From: Dryocosmus kuriphilus
Taxonomy: Eukaryota > Arthropoda > Insecta > Hymenoptera > Cynipidae
Assembly (NCBI GenBank): GCA_038277395.1
Contig: CM076190.1
Coordinates: forward strand, 240,851,256 to 240,915,255
Reading direction: 5' to 3'
DNA length: 64,000 nucleotides
A program made the translations under genes and the position numbers. Under the pieces are notes generated by a model. It had not been told where the DNA came from. It saw only the letters and a program-made list of their open reading frames with translations, and searched no databases. This document shows positions 42,614 to 55,584 of the stretch, piece by piece. Numbering within the stretch: the first letter of the stretch is position 1; every line of letters starts with the position of its first letter.

Positions 42614-44123
42614 TGTTACTGTATACTTCTAACTTTTCATATAAATACAAGTAATTTTTATGTAATTAGAGGGTTTGCACGCAAGTGAAGAACGAGACTT
42701 TTTATCTATGTTTAAGTACCTAGGCTTTATTGAAATTCTGCTATTACAGAAGATACTGAATCTTAATTTTATTTGTCATTCACACCTTCTAAAATTAGCG
42801 TTCCTACTCTAATAAAGTTACTATCTAAACAATTATTGACGTTCTGGTGAATTTTGATGAAAACACTCTGATCAGTTTCCTAACGGGATTTAGAACGCGG
42901 CCCAGAACTGACAATATTAAGTAGTGAACCCTTATGTAAACAGATTTGAATTTATTACTGTCTTCTTTCTCCAACGTCTCCATGTACCCCTATGGGTTTC
43001 CACTCCTGATATAATGGCCTACTTATCGTCTGTCAACACCTGCCGTGTCTTACAATAAACTTCTGACCACACACTTTAATCTGCTTTCCTGAGCTAACCT
43101 ATCTCTGTCCTTTTCATTCCTTCACACCATTCATCTCTCTCACTTTTAGGTAGTGAGGAGATCCGAGATCCGAAGCTCCAGCTGGCAGTGCACCATGCAG
43201 CGAGTGATTTGCTGGCTTTGAGTTAATTCCTTCCCTCTGTGAGTGCCTTTGTAATTTAATTCCAATATTCGCTGTGTACAGAAAGTGAGAAGAATTCCCA
43301 CTTTTTGTCAAAGAAAATATTGTTATTTTCTTCTCAAAAATTCTGCCTGGTACACTCTCCTGTGCAGAAAGTCAGAACAGAGTCGGACTTTTTGCCAATC
43401 GACAATACGAGACAATAAGATTGAGAGATTGAAGACACTCAAAAAGGGATTTGGATTGCAAAATATTCCTCATGGAGCACATTCAGAACAGCATTCCTTA
43501 TAGTGCAGAAGATCAGGGAGGGACCTGTCTTTTACACGAAGGAATCTCTGTACGCAGTTAACCGATTTCACTGCCACCCTTCTTTGTGTACGGAGTTGAG
43601 GACGAGTCCTTCTCCTTACCAAATCCAAGTGGGGATATCAAGTCTTTGCGTTTGCAATAGTCGGCTCACTGAGGAATTTATTTATTTAAGACAATCACTT
43701 TCACTCACGGTACCCCACATTGCCTTCGCCTTGGATGACACTTTCTTTACACATTCACCACACTAACACATTAAGATTCACTATTTATTTTTCACATTAT
43801 TTGCCCTGTGGCCGATTACACAAATACAATATTCGATCGCGAAGTTCAGTCTACGCACGCGTTATCACGACGTGGCGCACCAAGAGCACAATTTCCTGAA
43901 GTTGCGCTTAGACAATCTCAAAGTCCCTCTAAAGGGGAGGTTGGAGCTTGTGCTCTGGATGCTGGTCGGATAAATGGCGTTTTTCTCGTCCACCCACGCT
44001 TTTTATGCTCTCGTTAGGAGAGAGTCTCCCCTAGCGTTAGATTAGAGTCCCTGGACACTTGCACGAGAGTAAGGAGGCTTGCCTACTGGCACGCCCCTTT
44101 CATTGGGTTGCTCGAATGTCACA
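42614..44123 (-). mobile_element. LTR-like 1.5-kb repeat, copy 1
   Basis: Bounded by TGTTAC and GTCACA (TG...CA with complementary ends). On the minus strand it has CCCAATGAAAGG (CCAAT box, about 44100), GAGAGCATAAAAAGCG (TATA, 43999-44007) and AATAAA (42726-42731). This makes a complete Pol II unit of about 1.27 kb, or an LTR with a very long R region. No internal retrotransposon genes are adjacent. Four hairpins lie at 43280-43617. It aligns end to end with copy 2, though diverged. Confidence 0.6.
43280..43617. ncRNA. Hairpin set in copy 1 (four)
   Basis: Hairpins at 43280-43307, 43366-43394, 43506-43532 and 43590-43617, given in plus-strand sense. Stems: GAAAGTG/CACTTTT, AAAGTC/GACTTT, AAGA-CAGG/CCTG-TCTT and GGAG-AGGAC/GTCCT-CTCC. 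Flanks are shared (a GTAC or GTGC lead-in and a CTTTTTG tail in several). The transcript, if the minus-strand promoter is used, would carry their complements. Confidence 0.5.
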
Positions 44124-44145
44124 ATATATATATATATATATATAT
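44124..44145. repeat. (AT)n between the two LTR-like copies
   Basis: 22 bp of AT repeat separating GTCACA of copy 1 from TGTAAC of copy 2. A similar AT run follows copy 2 (45674-45692), consistent with insertions into an AT microsatellite and with AT-type target duplications. Confidence 0.8.
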
Positions 44146-45673
44146 TGTAACATTTTACTTTATTATATATTCATAATTACGGATGTTTAGAGTTCAGAAA
44201 AGGTTCTCACGCAAGAAAAAGAAAGGAACGAGTTTCTTTACATTTAAGTACCTAAGCTTTATTACAGAGAATCTCACACTTCCTGTTTTATTTCTAGTTT
44301 TACATTTATGTCCTTACAACTATATAAGAAAAATAACTTCAAATCCTTCCCCGTATTTTAATCTATCCGGTGTTTTAAAAGTTCACCCTATCCATGTGTA
44401 GTTCTAACGAGGATTACATAATTATCTTGGCTCTTTTGATACAATATTATAATAAGTGTCACTCACTAAAGAGATAAAACATTGCTTGGTAGTATACAAA
44501 AATTCCTTACGGGATTACAAACTTGCGGATACTTAGATCCAACCCGGAAACTCTATATTTATTGCCGAATAATCTTAAGTCATTCGACAGTCACACCGAG
44601 CTAATTTACTGTATGTAATAATAATCTTACTTGAATCCACATAAATGGCCACAAGACCTGTTCCTGTCAGTTCTCATTCACTCTCTCTCTCTCTCACCAC
44701 TGACCTGTTGCCCTCAGTCGGAGGTCTCTATTGTCATGGGGTGATGCACCGTGGCACGTGTCGACTTGCTCTTATTTCCCATTCATTGACTTGGGGTACA
44801 CCCTCGTGATGTAAATCGGATATTTCAGCTGTATAGGAAAGTGGGAACAAATCCTACTTTCTTACCAGCTAAGAATATCGGTAACAATTCCTCGGCTTCT
44901 GCTATACTTCTTCTCCCGTACAGAAAGTCAGGAACCTTGCCCTGCCTTTTTGTCGCTTGAAGGGTGTCACAGTAACTTGGGAACTCGCGTGAATTTATAT
45001 TTAAACCCGCTCCTTGTATGAAGGCTATGACCACGAAATCCTTATAGTACAGAAGGATGAGAAAGGTTCTCACCCTTTTGTCTTAGGAAATTTCGTAGAC
45101 TTTAAGGATTGGTTCCGTCGAGGCTCTATTTTGTGTAGGAGGGAGGCAATACCCCTTTCTTACCAAAATAGAGTTGCGATACTCAATACTTATAAGTAGT
45201 CTCAATACAAGGTTATCAGTGTAAACGAAATTGAAAATGGGGTCACACGGCACATCACTTTTTCTTTTACATTTGTGGTAGCACTCATTCACTAAAACTT
45301 TAATATTCTCAACTATCTAGACGCTGCTCGCTATTTTCCTAATTTATTACACCCTTCTAACAATGTTTTGTTTATCTTTTTATGAAGTACGCAGATGTTA
45401 TCTTAGTCCAGTCCAACAGAAGCAAGACTTCCACTGCTATAAACTACTTCTTCCCTCAGGGAATGCTGGGAGAGTCTCCCAGTGTAAAAGTGAGGAGCTC
45501 CGGCTTCTGCTGGAGGCACGATAACTGACCTCTTTCTCCTCCTCCACGCTTTTTATGCTCTCGTTCTAAAAGAGTCTCCCCTTGCGTTAGCTTACTCGAG
45601 CTGGAGAGTTTCGTGAGAGCCCGTGGGGTTGCCTACCAACAGGCACCTACTCTACAATAATTCACACGTCACA
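44146..45673 (-). mobile_element. LTR-like 1.5-kb repeat, copy 2
   Basis: Bounded by TGTAAC and GTCACA. Minus-strand TATA (CATAAAAAG, 45549-45557) and AATAAA (44258-44263) are at the same relative places as in copy 1. Landmarks shared with copy 1 include TTTAAGTACCTA(A/G)GCTTTATT, ACGCTTTTTATGCTCTCGTT and AGAGTCTCCCCT. Four hairpins at 44835-45162. Confidence 0.6.
44835..45162. ncRNA. Hairpin set in copy 2 (four, collinear with copy 1)
   Basis: Hairpins at 44835-44863, 44921-44952, 45050-45081 and 45135-45162. Stems: GAAAGTGGGA/TCCTACTTTC, AAAG-CAGG/CCTG-CTTT, AAGG-TGAGAA/TTCTCA-CCTT and AGGAGGG-GG/CC-CTTTCTT (with G-U). Spacings of about 86, 129 and 85 bp match copy 1 (86, 140, 84). Confidence 0.5.
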
Positions 45674-46019
45674 ATATATATATATATATAAATATAAGTA
45701 TCACTTACAATATTGTGTAAATGTACATACGAATGTTGCCTGCTATATAGGTGCAGCTGTAGAGCCATTATACCATATTATATGCTACTTATTAACCTTT
45801 ATAATATATTCCTTATACTTACTTTATACTTATAAAAAAAGGGGGGGGGGGGCTATAAAAATGTACTCATTATACATATTTTACGTAACTTCTGTATAAT
45901 TAGGCCTAGGACGATCATTCAAATTTGTCCGCGTAGAGAAAAATCATACCGTAATTAGAAACATTGTTTATTTTAGCTATTACTAATAAAAGAATTTTTA
46001 GGATAGTTTTTAAACAAAT
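45674..46019. other. AT-rich spacer
   Basis: Begins with an AT run, has a G homopolymer at 45841-45852, and passes into the LTR fragment. No gene recognised. The left edge of the LTR fragment cannot be set precisely. Confidence 0.5.
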
Positions 46020-47268
46020 TGTATGAAAAAAGCTCAGAGTCCGAACGTTCAAAGCATGGAAGGGAGCGCCCGGCCAATCAGCGAGCCGGATCACTCTCGC
46101 TTCCACCAATAGTAAGCAGTCTCCTTCCACGCGGACGGTTTTTGGAACCTGGGTTCACACCATAAATACAGCGATCATTGTAGCGGAGAGGAGAACTTTC
46201 TTGCATTGCACCGAGGTTAGATCCTCAGCCTGAGAATAAAGTTGGGTTTTTACAAACCTTAAAAATTTTACTCCAGTCTCTGACTGGAACCCTAACTACC
46301 TATCCAATCTCACCTACCTCTTTCATCCTGGGTGTCTTTGGTGTCCCCTTTTGGCCCCGCAATCCCCTTGACAGGTGACTTCTGGCACTAAGACAAACTT
46401 TATTAGGGGCCATTACCATCCCGGCTCAAGAGTGGTTCTGGCGTCATCAGCGGCCCGAAGCACCGCATCTCTGTTTCGTTCGCTTTAGCCCCAGCGACAC
46501 CCTTTGTCTTCGAAGTCTCTAACCCGAAGTCGTACGGTGCCCCTGGCACTGCCTGCGGCTCTTTGGTGCCCCCGTCACTCCAAGGACTCTCTTTCCGTAT
46601 AGAAGAAAAAAAAGGGGCTCGCATCTAATGCCAGTAAATCGTCGGGCTCGTCCCAACCGAGCCACCCATCTCCGTCGACGCCTCGCAGAGGCAACACGCA
46701 AGGCGACCGAGGAGTATGACCCGGCTCGACCTGAGCTTGAAGTTCGGCTGCCTCGGATATTAAGGAAGGTTCTGCACGGTCCGGTGGGCACAAGTGACCC
46801 TCGCACAAAAAAAACGTATGGCCGTGTCCACCTCTCCGTGGACACTCCGCCACCCCAGCTTCTCCACCGAGCCCCGCCTCGGTTTCACTCCTCAGAAATT
46901 GAAGTCCCGCAGCCACGTCTCCCTTCGGGAACCCCTGGGTCTTCTTGCTCCTCCACAAGAACGACTCCCGCTCCCCTCTGAAATTTTTCAACCCAGTACC
47001 CGCCAGTTCCCGCCTCCCTCTCACTCAGGACCCTTCCGTCTTTCAAGTCCCCACAGAAAAACCTCCAACCCCTGGAAAATGGCTCCCCTCCTCAGTAGCC
47101 TCATGGTCCACCACCCCATTGACCCCTGACTCCTATCCACTCCACTTAGCCCTAGCCGCTAATCCATCCTCCCCACCTAACCCAACTCGTCGATTCCTTC
47201 AATTCTATGTCCTCTCCACCACACCTTCCCCAACAATAACCATCCAACCTTCCATCCTCCTTCCTTCC
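46020..47268 (+). mobile_element. LTR fragment of a third Gypsy family
   Basis: GC-rich block between AT spacer and satellite. It follows the same plan as the LTRs of elements 1 and 2: CTCAGAGTCCGAACG then GCCCGGCCAATCAGCG (CCAAT, 46074), a TATA-like ATAAATA (46162-46168), AATAAA (46235-46240) and, further on, an ORF with an Arg-rich start. No gag or pol is attached, so it is a solo or truncated LTR. Confidence 0.55.
46628..47129 (+). pseudogene. LTR-encoded protein, third family copy (frameshifted)
   Basis: Frame 46628-46981 opens with NRRARPNRATHLRRRLAEA, resembling RRQARPNPRRRRRLARLAAD of element 2. The motif like GPW.LRVPPS.PLPDA is found in another frame (EPLGLLAPPQERLPLPSEIF, frame 46794-47129), so a frameshift lies between. 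Proline-rich throughout. The similarity is short and read by eye, so the assignment is tentative, but it sits at the same place in an LTR of the same plan. Confidence 0.4.
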
Positions 47269-50200
47269 ATATTAGAAAATAACAAATTACTACACAAAAT
47301 AACAAAGTTCTACAGAAAATTGTAGAAAATTATTAATTTTACAAAAAAAAAAAAATCTATTTGCGATTTGCAAAAGCTATTTATAGTTTTCATGATTTTA
47401 CGAAAAATTACGAATTCCTACACAAAATTGTAGAAAATTACGAACCTTCCAAAAAAGAAGCTATTTGCGATCTGCAAAAAGAATTTTAGTTTTTCATAAT
47501 ATTTTCTAGAAAATTAGAAATGTCTAACAAAAATAACGAAAGTTTACCATCTGCAAAAGCTAATTTTATAATTTCTTTTTTTATATTAGAAAATAACAAA
47601 TTACTATATAAAATAACAAATTTCTACAGAAAATTAATGAAAATTACGAATTTTACAAAAAAAAAAACTATTTGCGATTTGCAAAAGCAATTGTAGTTTT
47701 TCATAACATTTTGTAGGAAAGTACAAATTTCTAACAAAAATAACGAAAATTTACGACGTGCAAAATATCATTTTAGATTTTCATATTTTATATTAGAAAA
47801 TAACAAATTACTACACAAAATAACAAAGTTCTGCAGAAAATTGTAGAAAATTATTAATTTTACAAAAAAATAGCCATTTGCGGTTTGCAAAAGCTATTTA
47901 TAGTTTTCATGATTTTACGAGAAATTACGAATTTCTACACAAAATTAAAGAAAATTACGAATTTCTACAAAAATGAAAAAAATTCAGTTTTGCAGAAACT
48001 AATTGTAGTTTTTCATAGACTTTTTTAGAAAATTTAAGAATTCTAAAAAAGATAACGAAAATTCGCGATACGTAACAGTTGGTTGTAGCTTATGCCTTTT
48101 TTCCATCAAAAATTACAATTTTCTGACAAAAATTGCAGAAAATGACAAGTCTCCACATAATTAAAATTTGCGATTTGCAAAAGCAATTGAAGTTTTCCAT
48201 AATATTTTCTAGAAAATTACAAATTTCTAACAAAAATAAGGGAAGTTTACGATTTCCAAAAGTTAATTTTAGATTTTCATGTTTTATATTATAAAATAAC
48301 AAATGATGACACAAAATAACAGACTTCTACAGAAAATTAAAGAAAATTACGAATTTCCCAAAAAAAAAAAAAGAAATATTTGCGATTTGCAAAAGCAATT
48401 GGACTTTTGCATAATATTCCCTAGAACATTACTTTCTAAAAAAATAATGAAAGCTTACTCATTGCTAAAGTTAATTGTATTTTTTCATAGTCTTTTTTAG
48501 AAAATTATAGAATTTAAAAGAAGATAAAGAAAATTTGAAATTTGCAAAAGCTAATTGTACCTTTTCATAGTCTTTCAAAATTATTCAGTTCTAAAAAGAT
48601 AACAAAAATTTTTTGTTTGAAAAAGATATTTGTATTTTTTCTTAATATTTCCTAGAAAATAAAAAATTTCCAACAAAAAGAACGAAAAGTTACGAACTGC
48701 AAAAGTTAGCTGTCGCTTTTCATCATAGTCTATATTAGCCAATAACAGATTTCTACAGAAAATTAAAGAAAATTGCGATTTTTTACAAAAAATACTATTT
48801 GGGATTTGCAAAAGCTAATTGCAGCTTTTCATGGCCTTTCTCAGAAAATTATAGAATTCTAAGTAAATAACAAAAATTTGTGACTTGAAGAAGATAATTG
48901 TATATTGTCTTAATATTTCTTAGAGAAATACAAATTTCTGCCAAAAATGACGAAAAGTTACGAATTGCAAAAGTTAGTTGTAGTTTTCCATACTCTATAT
49001 TGGAAAATAATGAAGAAGTTCTATGCAAAATTGTAGAAAAATGTGAATTCCTACGAAATTTCCTTGGAAAATTACAGAATTCTAAAAAGATAACAAAGGT
49101 TTGTGTTTTGAAGAAGATAATTGTATTTTTTCACAATATTTCCTAGAAAATTCCAAATTTGGAACAAAAATAATGAAAATTTACGAATTGAAATAGTTAG
49201 TTGTAGTTTTACATTGTCTATATTAGAATGTAACAAATTTCTAAACAAAACTGAAGAAAATTACGAATTTTTATAAAACGAAGAAACTATTTGCAATCTG
49301 CAAAAGCTAATTGTAATTCTTCATATTCTTCCTTAGAAAATTACACAATTATAAAAAAATAACCAAAAATTTATGTTTTGAAGTGGATAATTGTATTTGT
49401 TCATAATATTTCACAGAAAAATACAAATCTATAACAAAAATAATGAACATTTATGAATTGCATGGGTTAGTTGTAGCTATCATAGTCGATATTAGAAAAT
49501 AGGTAGCAAATTTCTACACAAAATTAATGAAAATTAGGAATTTTTACAAAAAAAAAAAAAAACGATTTGTGATTTGCAAAATCTAGATGCAGTTTTTCAG
49601 TCTTTATTAGAAAATTACAAATTTCTACAGAAAGTTAAAGAAATTACAAGTTTTTAAAAAAAATATCGATTATCGATTTGCAAATACTAGATGTAGTTTT
49701 CCCATTTTTATTAGAAAATAAAAAATTTATACACAAAATTGTATAAAATTATGAATTCCTACCAAAAATAACTAAAATTTGCGATTTACAAAGGCTACCA
49801 GTAATTTTTTAAAACTTTTTCTTGAAAAATTACAAATTTCTACAGAAAATTATAGAAAATAACGAACTTTTACAAAAAGCAAGCGACTTCCGATTTCCAA
49901 AAGCTAATTGTAGTTTTTCGTAATATTTTCTAGAAAATTACACATTAAAGGTAAAACGACAGTTTGCGATTTATAAAAGAAGACAATTGTAGTTCTTCAT
50001 AATATTTCTTAGAAAAATACAAATTTTTATATAAAAGGAACGAAAATTTACGATTCTCAAATGTTGGATGTAGTTTTTGAATTTTCAATAGAAAATTACA
50101 AATTTCTACAGAAAATCAAAGAAAATTACAAATTTTTACAGAAGATAACGATTTGCGATTTGCAAGCGCTAGTTGTAGTTTCTCATAGTTTTTATTAGAG

Positions 50201-53200
50201 AATTTCACATTTCTACACAAAATTGTAGAAAATTATGAATTCCTACGACGAATCACGAAGCTTTGCGATTTGCAAAAGTTAGTTATAATTTTTTAGACCT
50301 TTTCCTAAAAAACTACAAATTTGTACAAAAAAAAATTACAAATTTTTGCAAAAAACAACGATTTGCGCTTTGCAAAGGCTGCTTGTAATTTTTTATAGTT
50401 TTTATTAGAAAATTATGCGTTTCTACACAAAATTGTAGAAAATTATGAATTCCTACAAAAAATAATGAAAATTTGCGATTTTCAAAGGCTAGTTATAATT
50501 TGTTAGACAGTTTCTTAAAAAATTACAAATTTTTACATAAAATTAAAGAAAATTACGAATTTTCACAAAAAATAACTATTTGCGATTTGTAAAAGTCACT
50601 TGTAGTTTTTCATAGTTTTTATTGGAAAATTTCACATTTCGACACGAAATTGTAGAAAATGATGAATTCCTACGAAAAATAACGAAAATTTGAGATTTTC
50701 AAAGGCTAGTTGTAATTTTTTAAACTTTCTGTTAAGGAATTCCAAATTTTTACAGAAAATTAAGGAAGTTTACGAATTTTTACAAAAAACAACTATTTGC
50801 GATTTGTAAAAGGTTCTCGTAGTTTTTCATTGTTTTTATTAGAAAATTTCACACTTCGACGCAAAATTGTAGAAAAGTATGAATCCTTGCGAAAAATAAC
50901 GAAAACTTGGGATTTGCAAAGGCTACGTGTAATTTTTTAGACTTTTTCTTAAAAAATGACACATGAAACCAGACAATAAAGAAAATTACGAATCTTTACA
51001 AAAAAAAATAACGATTTGCTATTTGTAAAAGTTAATTACATCATTTTAAAGTTTTTCTCGGAAAATTGCACAATTCTAAAAAAAATAACGAAAGTGTGTG
51101 ACTTGCAAAAGCTAGTTGTAGTTTTTCATAGTTTATACTAGAAAGTAATAAATTTCTACAGAAAATTGTAGAAAATTATGAATTTCTTTAAAAAATAACA
51201 AAAATCTGAGTTTTCCAATTGCTTCTTGTAATTTTTTAGACTTTTTCTTAAAAAATTACAAATTTATACCAAAAAATAAGGAAGATTACGAATTTTCAAA
51301 AAACAAAGATTTGCAATTTGCAAAAACTAATTATACCATTCTATAGTTTTTCTTGAAAAGTTACACATTCTAAAGAAAAATAACAAAATTTTGGTACTTG
51401 CAAAAGGTATTTGTAGTTTTTTATAGTTTATATTAGAAAATAATAAATTTTTACTCAATACTGTAGAAAGTTATGGATTCCCTCGAAAAATAACGAAAAT
51501 TTGCGATTTTAAAGGCTAGTTGTAATTTTGTTAGACTTTTTCTTAAAAAATTACAAGTTTTTACAGAAAATTAAAGCAAATGATAAATTTTTACACAAAA
51601 TGTTATAATATTATGAATTCCTACCAAAAATGACGAAAATTTCGTTTTGCAAAGGTCAGTTGTAATTTTTTAGAATTTTTCATACAAAATGACAAATTTC
51701 TACGGAAAAATAAAGAACATTACAAACTTTGACAATAAGCAACGATTTTCGATTTGAAAAAGCTAATTGTAGTCTTTCATAGTTTTTATTAGAAGATTTC
51801 ACATTTGGACACAAAATTTTAATTATGAATTCCTACGAGAAATAACAAAACTTTTCGATTTGCAAAAGCTAGTTCTAACTTTTTAGATCTTTTCTTAAAA
51901 AACCACAAATTTGTCCAGAAAAAAATTACGAATTCTTACAAAAAACAACCGTCTGCGATTTACAAAAGCTAGTCGTCATTTTTCAGTTTTTATTAAATAA
52001 TTACACATTTCTACACAAAATTGTAGAAATATTATAAATTCCTACGAAAAATAACGCAAATTTGAGATTTGCAAAGGCTACTCGTAATTTTTTAGACCTT
52101 TTCTTAAAAAATTACAATTTGTACACCAAAATAAAGAAAATTACGAATTGCTACCAAGAAATAACGATTTGCGATTTGCAAAAACTAATTATACCATTTT
52201 ATAATTTTTCTTGGAAAATTACAAAACTCAAAAAAGAAATAACAAAAGTTTGCGACTTGCAAAAGATATTTGCGGTTTTTCATAGTTTATATTAGAGAAT
52301 ATTAAATTTCTACACAAAATTGTAGAAAAGTATGAATCCCTGCGAAAAATAACGAAAATTTGCGATTTTCAAATGCTAGTTGTAATTTTTTTAGACTCTT
52401 TCTTAAAAAATTACAAACTTTTACTTGTAGTTTTTCATAGTTTTTATTAGAAAATTTCACATTTCAACACAACCTTGTGGAAAATTATGTATTGCTACGA
52501 AAAATGACGAAAATTTGTGATTTTCAAAAGCTACTCGTAATTTTTTGGACCTTTTCCTAAAAAATTACAAATTTTTACAAAAGGCAACGATCTGCGATTT
52601 ACAAAAGCGACTTGCAGTTTTTCATAGTTTTTATTAGAAAATTTCACACATCGACACGATATTGTAGAAAATTATGAATTCCTACGAAAAATAACTTAAA
52701 TTTGGAGTTTGCAAAGACTCCTTGTAACTTTTTAGACTTTTTCTTAAAAAATTATACGCTTATTAAAAAAAAAAAATGAAGAAAATCAAGAATTTTTACA
52801 AAAAGAAGCAACGTTTTGCGATTTGCAAAAACTAATTATACAATTTTATAGTTTTTCTTGGAAAATTACACAATTCTAAAAAGAAATAACGAAAGTTTGC
52901 GACTTACAAAAGATATTTGTAGTTTTTCATAGTTTATATTAGAAAATAATATATTTCTACACAAAATTGTAGAAAATTATGAATTCCTGCAGAACATAAC
53001 GAAAATTTGAAATTTTCAAAGGCTAGTTGTGTTTTTTAAGACTTTTTCTTGCAAAATTACAAATTTTCAAAGAAAATTAAGGAAACTTACGAATTTCTAC
53101 AAAGAACAACTATCTGTGATTTGCAAAAGCTACTCGTAGTTTTTCATAGTTTTTGTTAGAAGATTTCACACTTTTACACAAAATTGTAGAAAATTATGAA

Positions 53201-55330
53201 TGACTGCGAGAAATAACTAAAATTTAGGAGTTGCAAAGGCTACTTGTAATTTTTTAGACTTTTTTCTAAAAAATTACAAACTTTTACAGGAAATGAAAAA
53301 AAATTACGAATTTAAAAAAAAACAACTACTTGCCATTTGCAAAAGCCACTTGTAGTTTTGCTTCGTTTTTATCAGAAAGTTTCACACTTCCACACAAAAT
53401 TGTTGAAAATTATGAATTCCTACGAAAAATAACGAATATTTGGGTTTTGTAAAGGTTACTTGAAATTTTTTAGACTTTTTCTTAAAAAGCTACACATTTA
53501 TACAAGAAAATGAAGAAAATTACGAATTTTTACAAAAAACAACAATTTGCGTTTTGCAAAAGCTAATTAAAGCATTATATAGTTTTTTTTTCTTGGAAAA
53601 TTACACAATTGAAAAAAGAAATAACGAAACTTTGCGACTTGAGAAAGCTACTTGTAGTTTTTCATAGTTTATATTAGAAAATAATAAATTTCTATACAAG
53701 ACTGTAGAAAGTTATGAATTCCCTCGAAAAATAACGAAAATTTCCGATTTTCAAAGGCTAGTTGTAATTTTTTAGAGTTTTTCCTAAAAAATTACAAATT
53801 TTTACAGAAAATGAAAGAAAATTACGAATTTTTACAAAAAAAACTACTTGCCATTTGCAAAAGCTACTTGTCGTTTTGCTTAGTTTTTATTAGAAAATTT
53901 CACACTTCAACACAAAATTGTAGAAGACTATGAATTCCTACGAAAAATAACGAAAATTTGGGATTTGCAAAGGCTACTTGTAATTTTTTGGACTTTTTCT
54001 TAAAAAATTACACATTTATACAAAAAAGTAAAGAAAATTACGAATTTTTACGAAAAACGACTATTTGCGACTTGCAAAAGCGACTTTCAGTTTTTCATAG
54101 TTTTTATTAGAAAATAATAAATTTCTACACAAAATTGTCGAAAATTATGAATACCTACGAAAAATAACGATAATTTGGAATTTGCAAAGGCTGCTTTTAA
54201 TTTTTTAGACTTTTTCTTAAAAAATTACACATTTATGCAAAAAAATAAAGAAAATTACTAACCTTTACAAAAAAAAAACAACGATTTGCGATTTACAAAA
54301 CCAATTATACCATTTTATAGTTTTTCTTGCAAAATTGCAAAATTCTAAAAAAAATAGCGAAAATTTATTATGTGAAATAGCTAATTGTAGTTGTTCACAG
54401 CTTATGTTAGAAAATAACAAATTTCCACACAAGATTGTAGAAAGCTATGAATTTCCTCGAAAAATAACGATTTGGATTTTCAAACGGTAGTTGTAATTTT
54501 TTAGGCTTTTTTAAAAAAAAATTACAAATTTTTACAGAAAATTAAAGAAAATTACAAATTTTTACAGAAAATTAATGAAAATTATAAATTAAAAAAAAAA
54601 CACTTTTTGCGATTTGAAAAAGCTACTTGTAGTTTTTCATAGTTTTTGTTAGAAAATTTCACGCTTACGACACAAAATTGTAGAAAAATATGAATTCCTA
54701 CGAAAACGAACAAAAGTTTGCGACTTGCAAAAGCTAGTTGTAGTTTATCATAGTTTATATTAGAAAATAAAAAATTTCCACACAAAATTGCAGAAAGTTA
54801 TGAATTTCCTCGAAAAATAACGAAAATTTGGATTTTCAAACGGTAGTTGTAATTTTTTAGGCTTTTTCTTAAAAAATTACAAATTTTTACAGAAAATTAA
54901 AGAAAATTACAAATTTTTACAGAAAATTAATAAAAATTACAAATTTCTACAAAGAACCACTTTTTGCGATTTGAACACGCTACTTGTAGTTTTTCATAGT
55001 TTTTGTGAGAAAATTTCACGCTTACGACACAAAATTGTAGAAAAATATGAATTCCTACGAAAACGAACGAAAGTTTACGACTTGCAAAAGCTAGTTGTAG
55101 TTTTTCATAGTTTATATTAGAAAATAATAAATCTCTACAAGAAATTGTAGAAAGTTATGAATTCCCTCGAAAAATAATGAAAATTTGCTATTTTCAATAG
55201 CTAGGTCTCATTTTTTAGACTTTTTCCTAAAAGTTATTTATTTCTACAGAAAATTCAAGAAAAAAATACGAATCTGCATAAAAAAACAACCATTTGCGAC
55301 TTGCAAAATCCAATTGTAGTTCTAAGTGAT
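47268..55330 (-). repeat. AT-rich satellite, reverse orientation, dimeric units
   Basis: 8 kb without a gene. The left part (to about 49500) resembles 37481-38820. From about 49600 the array is dimeric, period about 216 bp: one half has GCGATTTTCAAAGGCTAGTT then GTAATTTTTTAGACTTTTTC, the other CAACGATTTGCGATTTGCAA then AAGCTA-TTGTAGTTTTTC and ATAGTTTTTATTAGAAAATT. GAATTCCTACGAAAAATAAC marks each unit (for example 50447, 50663, 50881). Confidence 0.9.
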
Positions 55331-55560
55331 TATATGGAATTTTGAATAAATTTCACGGCATTTAAAAATATTTTACAAAGTTTTGAAACATTATAACTGA
55401 TTTCTTTTGAGACGTTTAAAAAAGAGTAAACAGAGATTGCTTTATTTAAAATGAGTCTTATCAATATTTAAACAAAGACCGGTTTTTCCATTGTGTCGTA
55501 ATAATGATCGCCTCTATAAATTGTACATAATAATATCATAAATTTCGATTATTTTTTTTC
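55331..55560 (+). promoter_or_regulatory. Upstream flank of gene C
   Basis: Conserved with copy B (36651 onward): AACAGAGATTGCTTTA, AAATGAGTCTTATCAATATT and a CTCTATAAATTG box (about 55512). A closer TATA-like ATAAAT (55538-55543) lies 25 bp before the TCAGTG initiator at 55561-55566 (start near 55563). Confidence 0.55.
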
Positions 55561-55584
55561 TCAGTGAAGGAAAAAAACAGATTA

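Noticed and set aside
42614..45673. Protein-coding gene in the 1.5-kb repeats
   Set aside because: Frames are short and not shared between the two collinear copies.
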